Source of the DNA: Bradyrhizobium canariense
GTDB lineage: Bacteria; Pseudomonadota; Alphaproteobacteria; Rhizobiales; Xanthobacteraceae
Direction of reading: 5' to 3'
Assembly (NCBI RefSeq): GCF_018130465.1
Contig: NZ_JAFCKJ010000005.1
Coordinates: forward strand, 1 to 64,000
Length of the DNA stretch: 64,000 nucleotides
The notes under the pieces are model-generated. The model saw nothing but the letters and a program-made list of their open reading frames with translations. It did no database searches and was not told where the DNA came from. The translations under genes and the position numbers were made by a program. Positions 16,641 to 26,683 of this stretch are shown piece by piece (the first letter of the stretch is position 1; each line of letters begins with the position of its first letter).

Positions 16641-16677
16641 CGGCGTGCCCAAGATCTGAAACGTGAAGCAAGAAGAA

Positions 16678-18186
16678 ATGACCAACATCCCCGAAGACCG
16701 CATCCCCGTCATCGTCGGCGTCGGCGAGATCGTCGACCGCCCCAAGGAGATCACCGATGGCCTCGAGCCGCTCGACCTGCTCGAACAGGCGCTGCGGCGC
16801 GCGGAAGCAGATGCCGCCGCAAAGCTGCTCGGCGAGGTGCAATCGCTCGACGTCGTCAACTTCCTGAGCTGGCGATATCGCGATCCGGAGAAGCTGCTGG
16901 CGCAACGGCTCGGCATCACGCCTTCGCATTGCTATTACGGCCCGGTCGGCGGCGAGAGCCCGATCCGCTACATCCACGAGGCAGCAAAGCGCATCGCGCG
17001 CGGTGAATGCGATGTTGCCGCAGTTTGCGGCGCGGAGGCGCAGTCGACGGCGACCAAGGCGGAGCGCGCCGGCGCCAAGCTGCCATGGACGCCGTTCGCC
17101 CATGACGTCGAGGAGCCGAAACGCGGCGCAGCGTTCCAGAAACCGTTGGCCGTGAAGCTCGGCGTGTTCCGGCCCGTAACCGTCTATCCGTTCTATGAAG
17201 CGGCATCATCCGCCCATTGGGGCCAGACGCCGCGCGAGGCGATGGCGGAGTCGGGTACACTATGGTCGCGCTATTCCGAGGCCGCCGCGCAAAATCCCAA
17301 CGCCTGGCTGAAGCGGCGCTATGCGCCCGACGAAATCACGACGCCGACCGCGGACAACCGTCTCATCGCGTGGCCCTACAACAAGCTCATGGTTGCCAAT
17401 CCGAGCGTCAACATGGGCGGCGCGCTGCTGCTCACCAGCCTCGCCAAAGCGCGTGCGGCCGGCATCGCCGATGACAGGCTGGTCTACCCGCTCGGCGGCG
17501 CCTCGGCCGAGGAGCCGCGCGACTATCTCGTGCGCGACCAGTTTTACGAGAGCCATCCGCAGAACGCCGTTTTGAAAGCCGTGACGGATCTCGCCGGCGG
17601 CGACGGCACGACGTTCGACGCGATCGAGCTCTATAGCTGCTTTCCGTGCGTGCCCAAGATGGCGCGGCGGACACTGGGCCTGGGTGCGGACGTGCAGCCG
17701 ACCGTGACCGGCGGTCTCACCTTCTTCGGCGCGCCGCTCAACACCTACATGACGCATGCGGCCTGCGCGATGGTGCGGCGTGTGCGCGACGGCGCAAAGC
17801 TCGGCCTGCTCTACGGCCAGGGCGGCTTCGTCACCAAGCATCATGCGCTGGTCGTGTCGAAGGTGCCGCCGCGTGAAGCATTGGCACAGGAGACGAGCGT
17901 GCAGGCGGCGGCAGACAGCAACAAGCGCGCGGTGCCGGAGTTCGTCACGGATGTCTCAGGCAAGGGCAAGGTCGAGAGCTTTACGGTGCTCTACGGCCGG
18001 GGCGGCGATGTCGAGCACGGCGTGGTGATGCTGCGGACGGAAGATGACAGGCGCACGCTGGCGCGGGTTCCCGCGAGCGATACGGCGACGCTGGCACATC
18101 TGCTCGACTTGAACCGCACGCCGGTCGGCTCGCTGGGCGAGATCGCGATGGCCGCCGATGGCGTGCCGGAGTGGCGGGTGGCGTAG
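16678..18186 (+). CDS. Thiolase-like protein with C-terminal extension (TLP1 type)
   Basis: A 502-residue thiolase-superfamily protein. The N-terminal half carries GVGEIVDRP and AAVCGAEAQST, where a thiolase would have its acylated Cys; the second half has YSCFPCVPKMARRTLGL and GGLTFFGAPLNTYMTHAACAMVRRVRDG. A roughly 90-residue C-terminal extension after that (VESFTVLYGRGGDVEHGVVMLR and on) resembles the additional domain of type-1 thiolase-like proteins, which in characterised mycobacterial cases bind CoA but show little thiolase activity. It may cleave or carry a 3-ketoacyl-CoA or have another CoA role. ATG at 16678 follows AAGAAGA. Convergent with the RND adaptor gene. Confidence 0.75.
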   Translation: MTNIPEDRIPVIVGVGEIVDRPKEITDGLEPLDLLEQALRRAEADAAAKLLGEVQSLDVVNFLSWRYRDPEKLLAQRLGITPSHCYYGPVGGESPIRYIHEAAKRIARGECDVAAVCGAEAQSTATKAERAGAKLPWTPFAHDVEEPKRGAAFQKPLAVKLGVFRPVTVYPFYEAASSAHWGQTPREAMAESGTLWSRYSEAAAQNPNAWLKRRYAPDEITTPTADNRLIAWPYNKLMVANPSVNMGGALLLTSLAKARAAGIADDRLVYPLGGASAEEPRDYLVRDQFYESHPQNAVLKAVTDLAGGDGTTFDAIELYSCFPCVPKMARRTLGLGADVQPTVTGGLTFFGAPLNTYMTHAACAMVRRVRDGAKLGLLYGQGGFVTKHHALVVSKVPPREALAQETSVQAAADSNKRAVPEFVTDVSGKGKVESFTVLYGRGGDVEHGVVMLRTEDDRRTLARVPASDTATLAHLLDLNRTPVGSLGEIAMAADGVPEWRVA

Positions 18187-18192
18187 CGAGCT

Positions 18193-18329
18193 CTCGTGTC
18201 CCGGACGCGGTGCGGCGCGAAGTGCCGCTCCGCAGAGCCGGGACCCAGAAAGCAACACCGACGGGAAGGAAAGATGGGCCCCGGCTCAGCAGCGCACCAC
18301 TTCGTGCTGCGCCGCGTCCGGGGCACGAA
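18193..18329. repeat. Family E palindromic element (copy E1)
   Basis: CTCGTGTCCCGGACGCGGTG ... GAGCCGGGACCC pairs with GGGCCCCGGCTC ... GCGTCCGGGGCACGA. It fills the gap between the convergent thiolase-like and RND adaptor genes. Copies at 44237 and 50028 share the arms but differ in the centre. Confidence 0.85.
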
Positions 18330-18336
18330 ACTCACC

Positions 18337-19539
18337 CTACCCCTTCGGCGCCTGCTTCTCCGACGCCGTCGCCGGCTTGCCCTTGGCGCCGGCGCCGGTC
18401 ACGCGGACCTGGTCGCCGTCGGAAAGGCCGTCCGGTGGTGCCGTGATGACGCGGTCATCCGCTGCAATTCCCGAGGCGAGCTCGATCTCGCGGCCGAGGT
18501 CGCGGGCGATGGTTACGGGCTTGAACAGGACCTTGTCGTCCGGACCGACGGTCGCGACGCGCAGGCCGCTGCCATTGAAGATCAGCGCGCTGGCGGGAAT
18601 GCTGAGCGGCGCGGTGTCGCGCTGCAGGCTGAGCTTCACGCTGGCGTAGCCGCCGGGCATCAGCTCGCCTGAGGAATTGTCGAGACCAAGTTGCATGCGC
18701 GTCGTGCCGGAGGCGACGTCAACCGCCTGTGAGGAGGCCTCCACCGTCGCCAGGAAGGTCCGGTTCGGATACTCCGGCAGCACGATGACGGCCTTGGCGC
18801 CGATCTTGATCGCCGGCACGTAGTTCTGGGGCACGTTGACGTAGACGCGCAGCTTGGTGATGTCGGAGACCACGAACATCGCCGGCCCCGAGCCGCCGCC
18901 CGCGTTGATCAGCGCACCGACGTCGGTGTCGCGCGCGGTGACGACGCCGTCGAATGGAACGGTGATCTTCTTGTAGCCGGCGAGCGCCTCGAGCCGCTCG
19001 ACATTGGCCTGCCCCGAATGCACGGCGGCGTTCTTGTTGGAGAGATCGGCGGTGCGCTCGTCGATTTCCTGCGCCGAGACGAAGTTGGAGGCCACCAGCG
19101 TCTTGCGCCGGTTGAGCGTTGCCTCCGACAGCCTGGCGCTCGCCTGCTGGCTGGCCAGGTCGGCGCGCGCCTGCAAGAGCTGCTGATCGAGGTCGGGCGC
19201 CTCGATCTCGGCGATCACCTGACCGGCCTTGACGCGGGCGCCGATGTCGACGCTCCAGCTCTTCAGGTAACCCGACACGCGCGCGAAAATCGGTGCGCGG
19301 GAATAGGCTTCCAACCGGCCCGGCAGGTCGAGGCTGGTGTTGAGGGCCTTGGCGTTGGGCAGCGTCACCGCGACACTGGGAACGGCCTGTTCATCGGTCC
19401 ATTCCTTCAGCTTGGAGCCCTGCTCCTCGCGGGCGCGGATGCCGGTGCCCACGACGAGGCCAGCCGCGATCAGCGCCACCACGCCGAAGATTCCCAGTTT
19501 CCGGTGCGACACCGGGGAGCGGGGTTCAGTGGGCGACAT
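18337..19539 (-). CDS. RND efflux periplasmic adaptor subunit (HlyD/MFP family)
   Basis: A 400-residue membrane-fusion protein linking an inner-membrane RND pump to an outer-membrane channel. One N-terminal transmembrane helix (about residues 14-34, KLGIFGVVALIAAGLVVGTGI) is followed by lipoyl/barrel-sandwich halves (GRLEAYSRAPIFARVSGYLKSW and VTVPFDGVVTARD), an alpha-helical hairpin from about 110 to 180, and a beta-barrel with FVVSDITKLRVYVNVPQ. The start at 19539 lies inside the end of the pump gene region with a 14-base overlap, so the two are co-transcribed with the pump gene first. No outer membrane factor gene is in the window. Confidence 0.9.
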   Translation of the reverse strand: MSPTEPRSPVSHRKLGIFGVVALIAAGLVVGTGIRAREEQGSKLKEWTDEQAVPSVAVTLPNAKALNTSLDLPGRLEAYSRAPIFARVSGYLKSWSVDIGARVKAGQVIAEIEAPDLDQQLLQARADLASQQASARLSEATLNRRKTLVASNFVSAQEIDERTADLSNKNAAVHSGQANVERLEALAGYKKITVPFDGVVTARDTDVGALINAGGGSGPAMFVVSDITKLRVYVNVPQNYVPAIKIGAKAVIVLPEYPNRTFLATVEASSQAVDVASGTTRMQLGLDNSSGELMPGGYASVKLSLQRDTAPLSIPASALIFNGSGLRVATVGPDDKVLFKPVTIARDLGREIELASGIAADDRVITAPPDGLSDGDQVRVTGAGAKGKPATASEKQAPKG

Positions 19540-22500
19540 GCGGAGTCTCCAGGGAGGCGGCGGCTTTGGCGCCTTGCTTCTTGTGTACCATACTGAACAC
19601 CACGGGAACAAACATCAGCGTGGCGAAGGTTGCAAAGATCAGGCCGCCGATCACGGCGCGGCCGAGCGGCGCATTCTGCTCGCCGCCCTCGCCGAGCCCC
19701 AGGGCCATCGGCGCCATGCCGATGATCATGGCGAGCGCGGTCATCAGCACCGGGCGGAACCGGACGAAGCCGGCCTCCAGCGCCGCGGCGATGGGGTCAC
19801 CGAGCTCCTCGTAGCGCTCGCGGGCGAACGAGATCACGAGCACGCTGTTGGCGGTGGCAACACCCATGCACATGATGGCGCCGGTCAGCGCCGGCACCGA
19901 CAGCGTCGTCTCGGTGGCGAACAGCATCCAGACGATGCCGGCGAGCGCGGCGGGCAGCGCCGTGATGATCACGAAGGGATCGGACCAGGACTGGAAGTTC
20001 ACGACGATCAGGAAATAGATCAGGACGACCGCCCCGAGCAGGCCGAACAACAAGCCGGTGAAGGCGCTGTTCATGGTCTGCACCTGGCCGAGCAGCACCA
20101 CGGAAGACCCTTTCGGCACCTCCTTGGCAGTGTCGGCGATCACCTGGCGGATGTCGGTCGCGACCGCACCGAGATCGCGGCCCGAGGTCGTGGCGAAGAT
20201 CTGTACCATCGACTGGATGTCGTATTGCGAGACCACCGCGCTCGAGGTCGAGCGCTTGATGTCGGCGATGCCGCCGAGGATCGGCGACTGCGAATTGCCG
20301 GCGGCCGTGATCGGCAGCGTCTGCAGCGCGCTGAGCGAATCGATCTGGTATTGCGGCGTCTGCATCACGATCGAATAGGACACGCCGTTGTCCGGATTGA
20401 GGTAGTAGGTCGGCGCCACCTGCGAGGAGCCGGCAAGGTTGACCACGAGACTGTTGGTGACGTCGCGCTCGGTCAGGCCGACATATTGCGCGCGAGTGCG
20501 GTCGACATCGATGTTGAAGGTCGGATTGTTCGGCGACTGCTGGATGCGCGCATCCGCAACGCCGGGAATCCTGCGGACCTTGGCCAGCAGATTGTTGGCA
20601 TACGCGAAGTTGGCGCTGAGATTGGCGCCGCGGATCTGCAGGTCGATCGGCGCCGGCGCGCCGAAGTTCAGGATCTGGCTGACGATGTCGGCGGGCAGGA
20701 AGGCGAAGCTGACGCCGGGGAACAGCCGCGGCAGTTGCTCACGCAGCACGCGCACATGCTCCTCGGTCGGCTTGTGGCCCTCCTTCAGCTTGATCTGGAT
20801 GTCGCCATCCTGCGGGCCGATCACGCCGGTGTTGTTGTAGGTCATGTTGATGCCGGAGATCGGCATGCCGATGTTGTCGGTCAGCGTTTCGATCTCGCCC
20901 GGGATCAGCTTGCGGATCGCCTTCTGCACGTCGGCGAGCTGGTTCGCGGTCTCCTCCACGCGGGTGCCGACCTGGGTGCGGACGTGCATCAGGATGTTGC
21001 CGGCATCGACCGCGGGGAAGAAGTTGCGTCCGAGGAACGGCACCAGCGCGAAGGACGCGCCGACCACGCAGAGGAAGCCGATCACGAACACCGGACGGTG
21101 CGCGAGCCCGAGCCCGAGGAAATTGTGGTAGCCGCCGCGAATGCACTCGAAGCGAGCCTCGAAACCGCGCTGGAACCACACCAGGGGATTGCGCGACTTC
21201 GGCGGGCCGTCCTCGTGATGGACATGTGCCTGCAGCAAATAGTTCGCCATGGTCGGCACCAGCGTGCGCGACAGCAGGAACGACCAGATCATGGCGAACA
21301 TCACCGCTTCCGCCATCGGCACGAACAGGAAGCGCGCCACGCCGGTGAGGAAGAACATCGGCACGAATACGATGCAGATGCAGAGCAGCGACACGAAGGC
21401 CGGCGTCACGATCTGGTTGGCGCCGTCGAGGATCGACTGCTCGACCGGCTTGCCCTGCTCCAGATGGTAGTTGATGTTCTCGATCGTGACGGTGGCGTCG
21501 TCGACGAGGATGCCGACCGCGAGCGCCAGGCCGCCGAGCGTCATGATGTTCAGCGTCTCGCCGATCGCCGCCAGCATGATGATGGCGCCGAGCACGGAGA
21601 GCGGGATCGAGACCGCGATGATGACGGTCGAGCGCCAGCTGCCGAGGAACAGCAGGATCATGACGCTGGTGAGCAGCGCCGCAATCACGCCTTCGAACGC
21701 GACGCCTTCGATGGCGCCGCGGACGAACACCGACTGATCGCCGATGAAGCCGATCTTGAGCGCGTCCGGCAGCTGGTCCTTGACGTCGATCACCTTCTGC
21801 TTGATGCCCGCGATGATGTCGAGCGTCGAGGTCGCGCCCGCCTTCAGCACCATCATCAGCACCGACCGGTTGCCGTCGACATGGACGATGTTGGTCTGCG
21901 GCGGGTTGCCGTCGCGCACGGTCGCGACGTCGCGCACATACACCATCGCGCCGTTGACGGTCTTGATCGGCAGATTGCCGAGCTCGTCGATCTTCAGCGG
22001 CGAGTTGTTGAGCTGGATGTTGTATTCGAACTGCCCGATCTTCTGGGTGCCGACCGGCGTGATCAGGTTCTGGGCCGCGAGCGCGTTGGCGACGTCCTGG
22101 CCGGACAGGCCCCTAGCCTGCAGCGCGGTCGGATCGAGGTCGATCTGGACCTGGCGCTGCTTGCCGCCGAACGGATACGGGATCGCCGCGCCGGGCACGG
22201 TGACCAGCGGCGTACGGAGCTGGTTGATGCCGATATCGGCGAGGTTCTGCTCGGTCAGCCCGTCGCCCGACAGCGCCACCTGGACGATCGGCACGGTCGA
22301 GGCGGAGTAGTTCAGGATCAAGGGCGGCGTCGCGCCAGGCGGCATCTGCTTGATCAGCGTCTGCGAGATCGCGGTGACCTGCGCGTTGGCGGTGCGGATG
22401 TCGACGTTCGGCTGGAAGAATATCTTGATGATGCCAAAGCCGTTATAGGAATTGGCGGTGATGTGCTCGATGTCGTTGACCGTCGTCGTCAGCGCTCGCT

Positions 22501-22705
22501 GGAACGGCGTGGTGATGCGGCCCGACATCTGGTCGGGCGGCAGGCCGGTGTATTGCCAGACCACGCCGATCACGGGGATGCGGATGTCCGGGAAGATGTC
22601 GGTCGGCGTCCGCAGCGCCGCCAGCGGTCCGATAATCAGAAGCAGGAGCGCGAGCACGACAAACGTGTAGGGCCGGCTCAAGGCAATACGGACCAGAGCA
22701 ATCAT
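19526..22705 (-). CDS. RND efflux transporter permease (HAE-1-like)
   Basis: A 1059-residue proton-driven RND pump of the usual length. Twelve transmembrane helices are expected with two large periplasmic loops; TM1 is ALSRPYTFVVLALLLLIIG and the TM4 proton-relay motif is GGLALAVGILVDDATVTIENI with the Asp pair. The internal repeat (DNIGMPISGINMTYNNTG ... FLPADIVSQILNFGAPAPIDLQIRG) is clear. Substrates are unknown; the sequence resembles multidrug or aromatic-compound pumps more than CusA metal pumps, as no Met-rich clusters are seen. The overlapping adaptor gene follows. Upstream 22706-22874 is gene-free and should hold the promoter. No local regulator is present. Confidence 0.92.
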   Translation of the reverse strand: MIALVRIALSRPYTFVVLALLLLIIGPLAALRTPTDIFPDIRIPVIGVVWQYTGLPPDQMSGRITTPFQRALTTTVNDIEHITANSYNGFGIIKIFFQPNVDIRTANAQVTAISQTLIKQMPPGATPPLILNYSASTVPIVQVALSGDGLTEQNLADIGINQLRTPLVTVPGAAIPYPFGGKQRQVQIDLDPTALQARGLSGQDVANALAAQNLITPVGTQKIGQFEYNIQLNNSPLKIDELGNLPIKTVNGAMVYVRDVATVRDGNPPQTNIVHVDGNRSVLMMVLKAGATSTLDIIAGIKQKVIDVKDQLPDALKIGFIGDQSVFVRGAIEGVAFEGVIAALLTSVMILLFLGSWRSTVIIAVSIPLSVLGAIIMLAAIGETLNIMTLGGLALAVGILVDDATVTIENINYHLEQGKPVEQSILDGANQIVTPAFVSLLCICIVFVPMFFLTGVARFLFVPMAEAVMFAMIWSFLLSRTLVPTMANYLLQAHVHHEDGPPKSRNPLVWFQRGFEARFECIRGGYHNFLGLGLAHRPVFVIGFLCVVGASFALVPFLGRNFFPAVDAGNILMHVRTQVGTRVEETANQLADVQKAIRKLIPGEIETLTDNIGMPISGINMTYNNTGVIGPQDGDIQIKLKEGHKPTEEHVRVLREQLPRLFPGVSFAFLPADIVSQILNFGAPAPIDLQIRGANLSANFAYANNLLAKVRRIPGVADARIQQSPNNPTFNIDVDRTRAQYVGLTERDVTNSLVVNLAGSSQVAPTYYLNPDNGVSYSIVMQTPQYQIDSLSALQTLPITAAGNSQSPILGGIADIKRSTSSAVVSQYDIQSMVQIFATTSGRDLGAVATDIRQVIADTAKEVPKGSSVVLLGQVQTMNSAFTGLLFGLLGAVVLIYFLIVVNFQSWSDPFVIITALPAALAGIVWMLFATETTLSVPALTGAIMCMGVATANSVLVISFARERYEELGDPIAAALEAGFVRFRPVLMTALAMIIGMAPMALGLGEGGEQNAPLGRAVIGGLIFATFATLMFVPVVFSMVHKKQGAKAAASLETPHVAH

Positions 22706-22874
22706 TCGCCGGGAAATTCCAGGTCAAGCGAGGATACGGAATCCGCCCCCGCGGGGATCCCTTCCCCCCTTTACCCGAGCACCGCCGGAAACGCCAATCT
22801 CCGGCGACTTTCCGGCATTCACATCCCTGCTACCGCACTGCGGAACACGCACCACAGCCATGCGGCCGCCTGCC

Positions 22875-24569
22875 TCACGCGGCGCGGACCGAGTTCAGGA
22901 ACTTGCCGACTTCGAGCTTGAGCAGGTTCGAGTCGCGCGACAGCATCTGCGCTGCCGACAGCACTTGCGAGGACGCCGAACCGGTCTCCGAGGCGCCGCG
23001 CTGGACATCGCTGACGTTGGACGAGACCTGCTGGGTCCCTTGGGCCGCCTGCTGCACGTTGCGGGCGATCTCGCGGGTGGCCGCGCCCTGCTCTTCCACG
23101 GCCGCCGCGATCGCCGAAGAGATTTCCGACAGGCGCGCGATGGTGGTGCTGATCGCGCCGATGGCGCTGACCGACTCCTGCGTCGCGGCCTGGATGCCGC
23201 CGACCTGCTGACCGATCTCGCCGGTCGCCTTCGCCGTCTGCTCGGCGAGCGCCTTCACCTCCGAGGCAACTACCGCGAAGCCGCGGCCAGCCTCGCCGGC
23301 TCGCGCCGCCTCGATCGTAGCATTCAGCGCCAAAAGATTGGTCTGGCCCGCAATGGCATTGATGAGTTCGACGACGTCGCCGATCCGCGACGCCGCACGC
23401 GACAATTCACTGACACGTTCGGTGGTGGTCTGCGCCTGGCTGACTGCCTCGCCGGCGATCCGGGCGGAGTCCTGCACCTGCCGGCTGATCTCGCGTACCG
23501 AGGACGACATCTCCTCGGCTGCCGACGCCACTGAATCAACATTGGTGGAAGCTTCCTCGGAGCCGGATGCCACCGCGGTGGCCAATTCCTGCGCCCGGTC
23601 CGCGGTCGAGGACAGAGTAGAGGCCGACGCCTCGAGTTCGGTCGCCGCCGACGACACGGTCTCGACGATTTCGCCGACCGCGGCCTCGAAGCCGTCGGCA
23701 AGCTTTGTCATGTCGGCCTTGCGCTGTCCCTCGGCGCGGCGCTGCACCGCTTGCACCTCGTCGCGGCTGAAGCGGACGATTGTCTGCACCGTCTGCAGGT
23801 TGCGCAGCGCCTCGCCGATCTCGTCGTCGCGCCGGATCAGGATGCGGTTGTCCAGCTTGTCCTGGACGAGGTTGACCAAGGTATCGTTGAGCTGCTGCAT
23901 AGGCCCCTGAATGGCCCGCATGGTCGTAAGCCCGGCGAAGCCGAGGACGGCAGCGCCTGCGACGGCCAGCAGCGCCAAGCTCAGGCTGGTCGTACCGCCG
24001 GTCGAGAGCGCCCCGCCGATGCCAAGCGCAAGCACGAACAGCAGCTGGAGCACCATCGTGGTAACCAGGCGCGCCTTCAGCGTCCTGGTGAAGATCGCAA
24101 TATGATCGAGCAGCGACCGGCGGCGGATGATGCCGGCGTCGACGCGATAGCCATGCGGCTTCTTCTCGCGAATCGCGGCGTAGACCTCTTCAGCCAGCTT
24201 GCGCTGGTCGGCCGGCAGCTTGGTGCGGATCGACGTGTAGCCCGTGACCTGGCCGTTCTCGCGAATGGGCGATGCCGTCGCCAGCACCCAGTAGAAGTCG
24301 CCGTTCTTGCGGCGGTTCTTCACCGCGCCGAGCCACGGCTTGCCCGCCTTGAGCGTGTCCCAGAGATTGTCAAACGCCTCCGACGGCATGTCGGGATGGC
24401 GGACGATGTTGTGCGGCTGGCCCATGAGCTCCGCGGACGTGAAGCCCGCGGCGGCAAGGAAGTCGTCATTGAAGTAAGTGAGCTTGCCCTTGAGGTCGGT
24501 CCTGGAGACGATCAGCGTTTCGTCGCTGACGGGATATTCGATTTCGGTGACGGGAAAATTCTTGCGCAT
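22875..24569 (-). CDS. PAS-containing methyl-accepting chemotaxis protein (Aer-like)
   Basis: A 564-residue chemoreceptor. An N-terminal PAS domain (about 10-120; [30 protein letters not shown], then [19 protein letters not shown]) has the layout of the redox-sensing Aer family. Two membrane segments follow near 165-210 with almost no periplasmic loop, then a HAMP-like linker, and a long cytoplasmic signalling domain with the kinase-contact tip [38 protein letters not shown]. The ATG at 24569 is chosen over a TTG four codons upstream. Its C-terminal 250 residues are close to those of the next receptor, pointing to duplication. It probably senses internal energy or oxygen. Confidence 0.9.
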   Translation of the reverse strand: MRKNFPVTEIEYPVSDETLIVSRTDLKGKLTYFNDDFLAAAGFTSAELMGQPHNIVRHPDMPSEAFDNLWDTLKAGKPWLGAVKNRRKNGDFYWVLATASPIRENGQVTGYTSIRTKLPADQRKLAEEVYAAIREKKPHGYRVDAGIIRRRSLLDHIAIFTRTLKARLVTTMVLQLLFVLALGIGGALSTGGTTSLSLALLAVAGAAVLGFAGLTTMRAIQGPMQQLNDTLVNLVQDKLDNRILIRRDDEIGEALRNLQTVQTIVRFSRDEVQAVQRRAEGQRKADMTKLADGFEAAVGEIVETVSSAATELEASASTLSSTADRAQELATAVASGSEEASTNVDSVASAAEEMSSSVREISRQVQDSARIAGEAVSQAQTTTERVSELSRAASRIGDVVELINAIAGQTNLLALNATIEAARAGEAGRGFAVVASEVKALAEQTAKATGEIGQQVGGIQAATQESVSAIGAISTTIARLSEISSAIAAAVEEQGAATREIARNVQQAAQGTQQVSSNVSDVQRGASETGSASSQVLSAAQMLSRDSNLLKLEVGKFLNSVRAA

Positions 24570-24742
24570 CGGGGCCCCCAAAGACGGATTAGATATGAGA
24601 TGATTCCAATCAGGGCTGCTACCGGCGGTCCTTGGGCTATTCTCGTAAGCCGAATTTAACTATCGATGAAACCGCGTCCCGTATGATTACGGGCACTCCC
24701 TCACGATGCTACCTGCAAGCGACATCAGGCTACCGGCGCAGC

Positions 24743-24775
24743 AAAAAAAGAGCGGCGCTTGCGGCGCCGCTCTTT
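24743..24775 (-). terminator. Intrinsic (Rho-independent) terminator after the 4HB chemoreceptor gene
   Basis: Reading the minus strand, a perfect 12-base stem (AAAGAGCGGCGC and GCGCCGCTCTTT, 24747-24775) with a 5-base loop is followed by a continuous T run from 24749 down to 24743. It lies about 50 bases past the stop at 24823 and before the PAS receptor start at 24569, so the two receptors are probably separate transcripts. Confidence 0.9.
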
Positions 24776-24822
24776 CGTCGAAGGACGTCTTGACGCGGAA
24801 GTTCACGTCCAGGCGGACGTTG

Positions 24823-26514
24823 TTACGCCGCGCGAACGTTGGTCAGGAACTTGCTGACCTCGGTCTTGAGCCGGCCGGAGTCGTTGGACAGCATCTGCGC
24901 CGCCGACAGCACCTGCGAGGAGGCCGTGCCGGTCTCGGTTGCGCCGCGCTGCACGTCGGTGATGTTGGACGAAACCTGCTGGGTGCCCTGCGCCGCCTGC
25001 TGGACGTTGCGGGCGATCTCCTGGGTCGCCGCGCCCTGCTCTTCCACCGCCGCCGCGATCGCTGACGAGATCTCCGACAGACGCTCGATGGTCGACGATA
25101 TCTCCTTGATGGCGCCGACCGAGTCGTTGGTCGCCGCCTGGATGCCGGAGATCTGCTGGCCGATCTCACCGGTCGCCTTCGCCGTCTGCTCGGCGAGCGC
25201 CTTCACCTCGGAGGCCACGACCGCAAAGCCGCGGCCGGCTTCGCCGGCACGCGCGGCTTCGATGGTCGCGTTCAGCGCCAGCAAGTTGGTCTGGCCGGCG
25301 ATGGTGTTGATGAGCTCGACGACGTCGCCGATGCGGGAGGCCGCCTTGGAGAGCTCGCTGACGCGCTCGGTGGTGGAGCGCGCCTGGCCGACGGCATCGC
25401 CCGCCATCCGCGCCGATTCCTGCACCTGGCGGCTGATCTCGCTTACCGACGAAGCCATCTCCTCGGTCGCCGAGGCCACCGACTGCACGTTGGTCGAGGC
25501 TTCCTCCGACGCTCCGGCAACCGTGGTCGCCAGCCGCTGGGAGCGGTCGGCGGTCGATGTCAGCGTCGAGGCCGAGGCTTCGAGCTGGGTCGAGGCCGAC
25601 GACACGGTCTGGACGATCTCGCCGATCATCGTTTCGAATTCGCGGGTGATGTTGTCGACGCGGCGGCCGCGCTCGATCTTGGCTTCGGCATCGGCGGCCG
25701 CAGCTTCGTCGGCGGCCTTCTTGGCGATCAGCGCCTCCTTGAAGATCTGGAGCACGTCGGCCATGGCGCCGATCTCGGTCTTCTCACCGCGATGCGGGAC
25801 TTCGGCTGATAGCTCGCCCTTGCCCAACGCTTGCATCGGCTCGATGATCGAATTGATGCCGCTGGAGACGTCCTGGACGAGGTAGAAGCCGACGCCGATG
25901 CCGGTGATGACGGCGGCGCCGAGAATGATCGAGACCAGCATGAAAGCGAAGGAATAGCTGTCGGCGGCATCCTGGGCAGCCCGGTCGCCGCCCTTGGTGT
26001 TGAGCTCGATGTCCTTGCGCAAGACCTCATCGGCCTGCAGTCCGATCTTGTTGACCGTCTTGGTGTTCAGCTCGTGCGCCTCGTGCGGGATTTTTCCCGC
26101 TTCCTTACGCGAGAGCGCCATGACTTCCTGGGTGCCCTTTTTGTACTCGTCCCACAGCTTCGACCACTCGCTGTACATCGCCCGCTCTTCAGGCGAGCTA
26201 ATCATGGGCTCGTAGAGCTGACGGAACTTGGTGTTGGCCTCGACCACGGTCGCCAGCGTCTTCTCCGACGCGAGCTTCTCTTCGAGAGTCTCCGACAGCA
26301 TGTGCTCGCGGATCACGTTGCGGTAGGTGATCACGCCGGCGCGCAGATCGCCGAGCACCCGCACGCTTGGCAGCCAGCTCGTGGTGATGTCGACCGTATT
26401 GGCATTCATCGACCGCATCTTCATGACGGCGAGAACCCCCATGCCGGCCATCGCGACCAGCAGGAACGCCACGACACTGATGATCTTGGCACGGATGGAA
26501 ATGGTGGCGAGCAT
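24823..26514 (-). CDS. Methyl-accepting chemotaxis protein with 4-helix-bundle sensor
   Basis: A 563-residue transmembrane chemoreceptor. TM1 is at about residues 10-32 ([20 protein letters not shown]), the periplasmic part to about 190 is helical and matches the 4HB_MCP type with [26 protein letters not shown], and TM2 is [25 protein letters not shown], then HAMP and the signalling domain with the conserved hairpin tip. The start at 26514 begins just before TM1; the 18-residue upstream extension is not typical. The C-terminal half is nearly the same as in the PAS receptor downstream. The ligand is unknown; the adjacent otn locus is a possible but unsupported link. Confidence 0.9.
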   Translation of the reverse strand: MLATISIRAKIISVVAFLLVAMAGMGVLAVMKMRSMNANTVDITTSWLPSVRVLGDLRAGVITYRNVIREHMLSETLEEKLASEKTLATVVEANTKFRQLYEPMISSPEERAMYSEWSKLWDEYKKGTQEVMALSRKEAGKIPHEAHELNTKTVNKIGLQADEVLRKDIELNTKGGDRAAQDAADSYSFAFMLVSIILGAAVITGIGVGFYLVQDVSSGINSIIEPMQALGKGELSAEVPHRGEKTEIGAMADVLQIFKEALIAKKAADEAAAADAEAKIERGRRVDNITREFETMIGEIVQTVSSASTQLEASASTLTSTADRSQRLATTVAGASEEASTNVQSVASATEEMASSVSEISRQVQESARMAGDAVGQARSTTERVSELSKAASRIGDVVELINTIAGQTNLLALNATIEAARAGEAGRGFAVVASEVKALAEQTAKATGEIGQQISGIQAATNDSVGAIKEISSTIERLSEISSAIAAAVEEQGAATQEIARNVQQAAQGTQQVSSNITDVQRGATETGTASSQVLSAAQMLSNDSGRLKTEVSKFLTNVRAA

Positions 26515-26683
26515 AATCGGGTCTCTTTGTGCTGGAGCGGTGGCGCATCCGGAAGTTTTACGAATCAACCAAAGGGAGCAGCACCGACATCCAACACCAG
26601 AGCACCTGAGCAGATGTTAACTACGACTCCGTACGAGTACGAAGCCCGAAACAAATGAACATGGCGCTAAAAATGCTCTGCGC

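Noticed and set aside
19337-22921. A 1194-codon open frame on the plus strand opposite the RND pump
   Set aside because: Its translation is low complexity, rich in Arg, His and Asp, as expected for the antisense of a GC-rich gene; the minus-strand frame gives a perfect RND pump.
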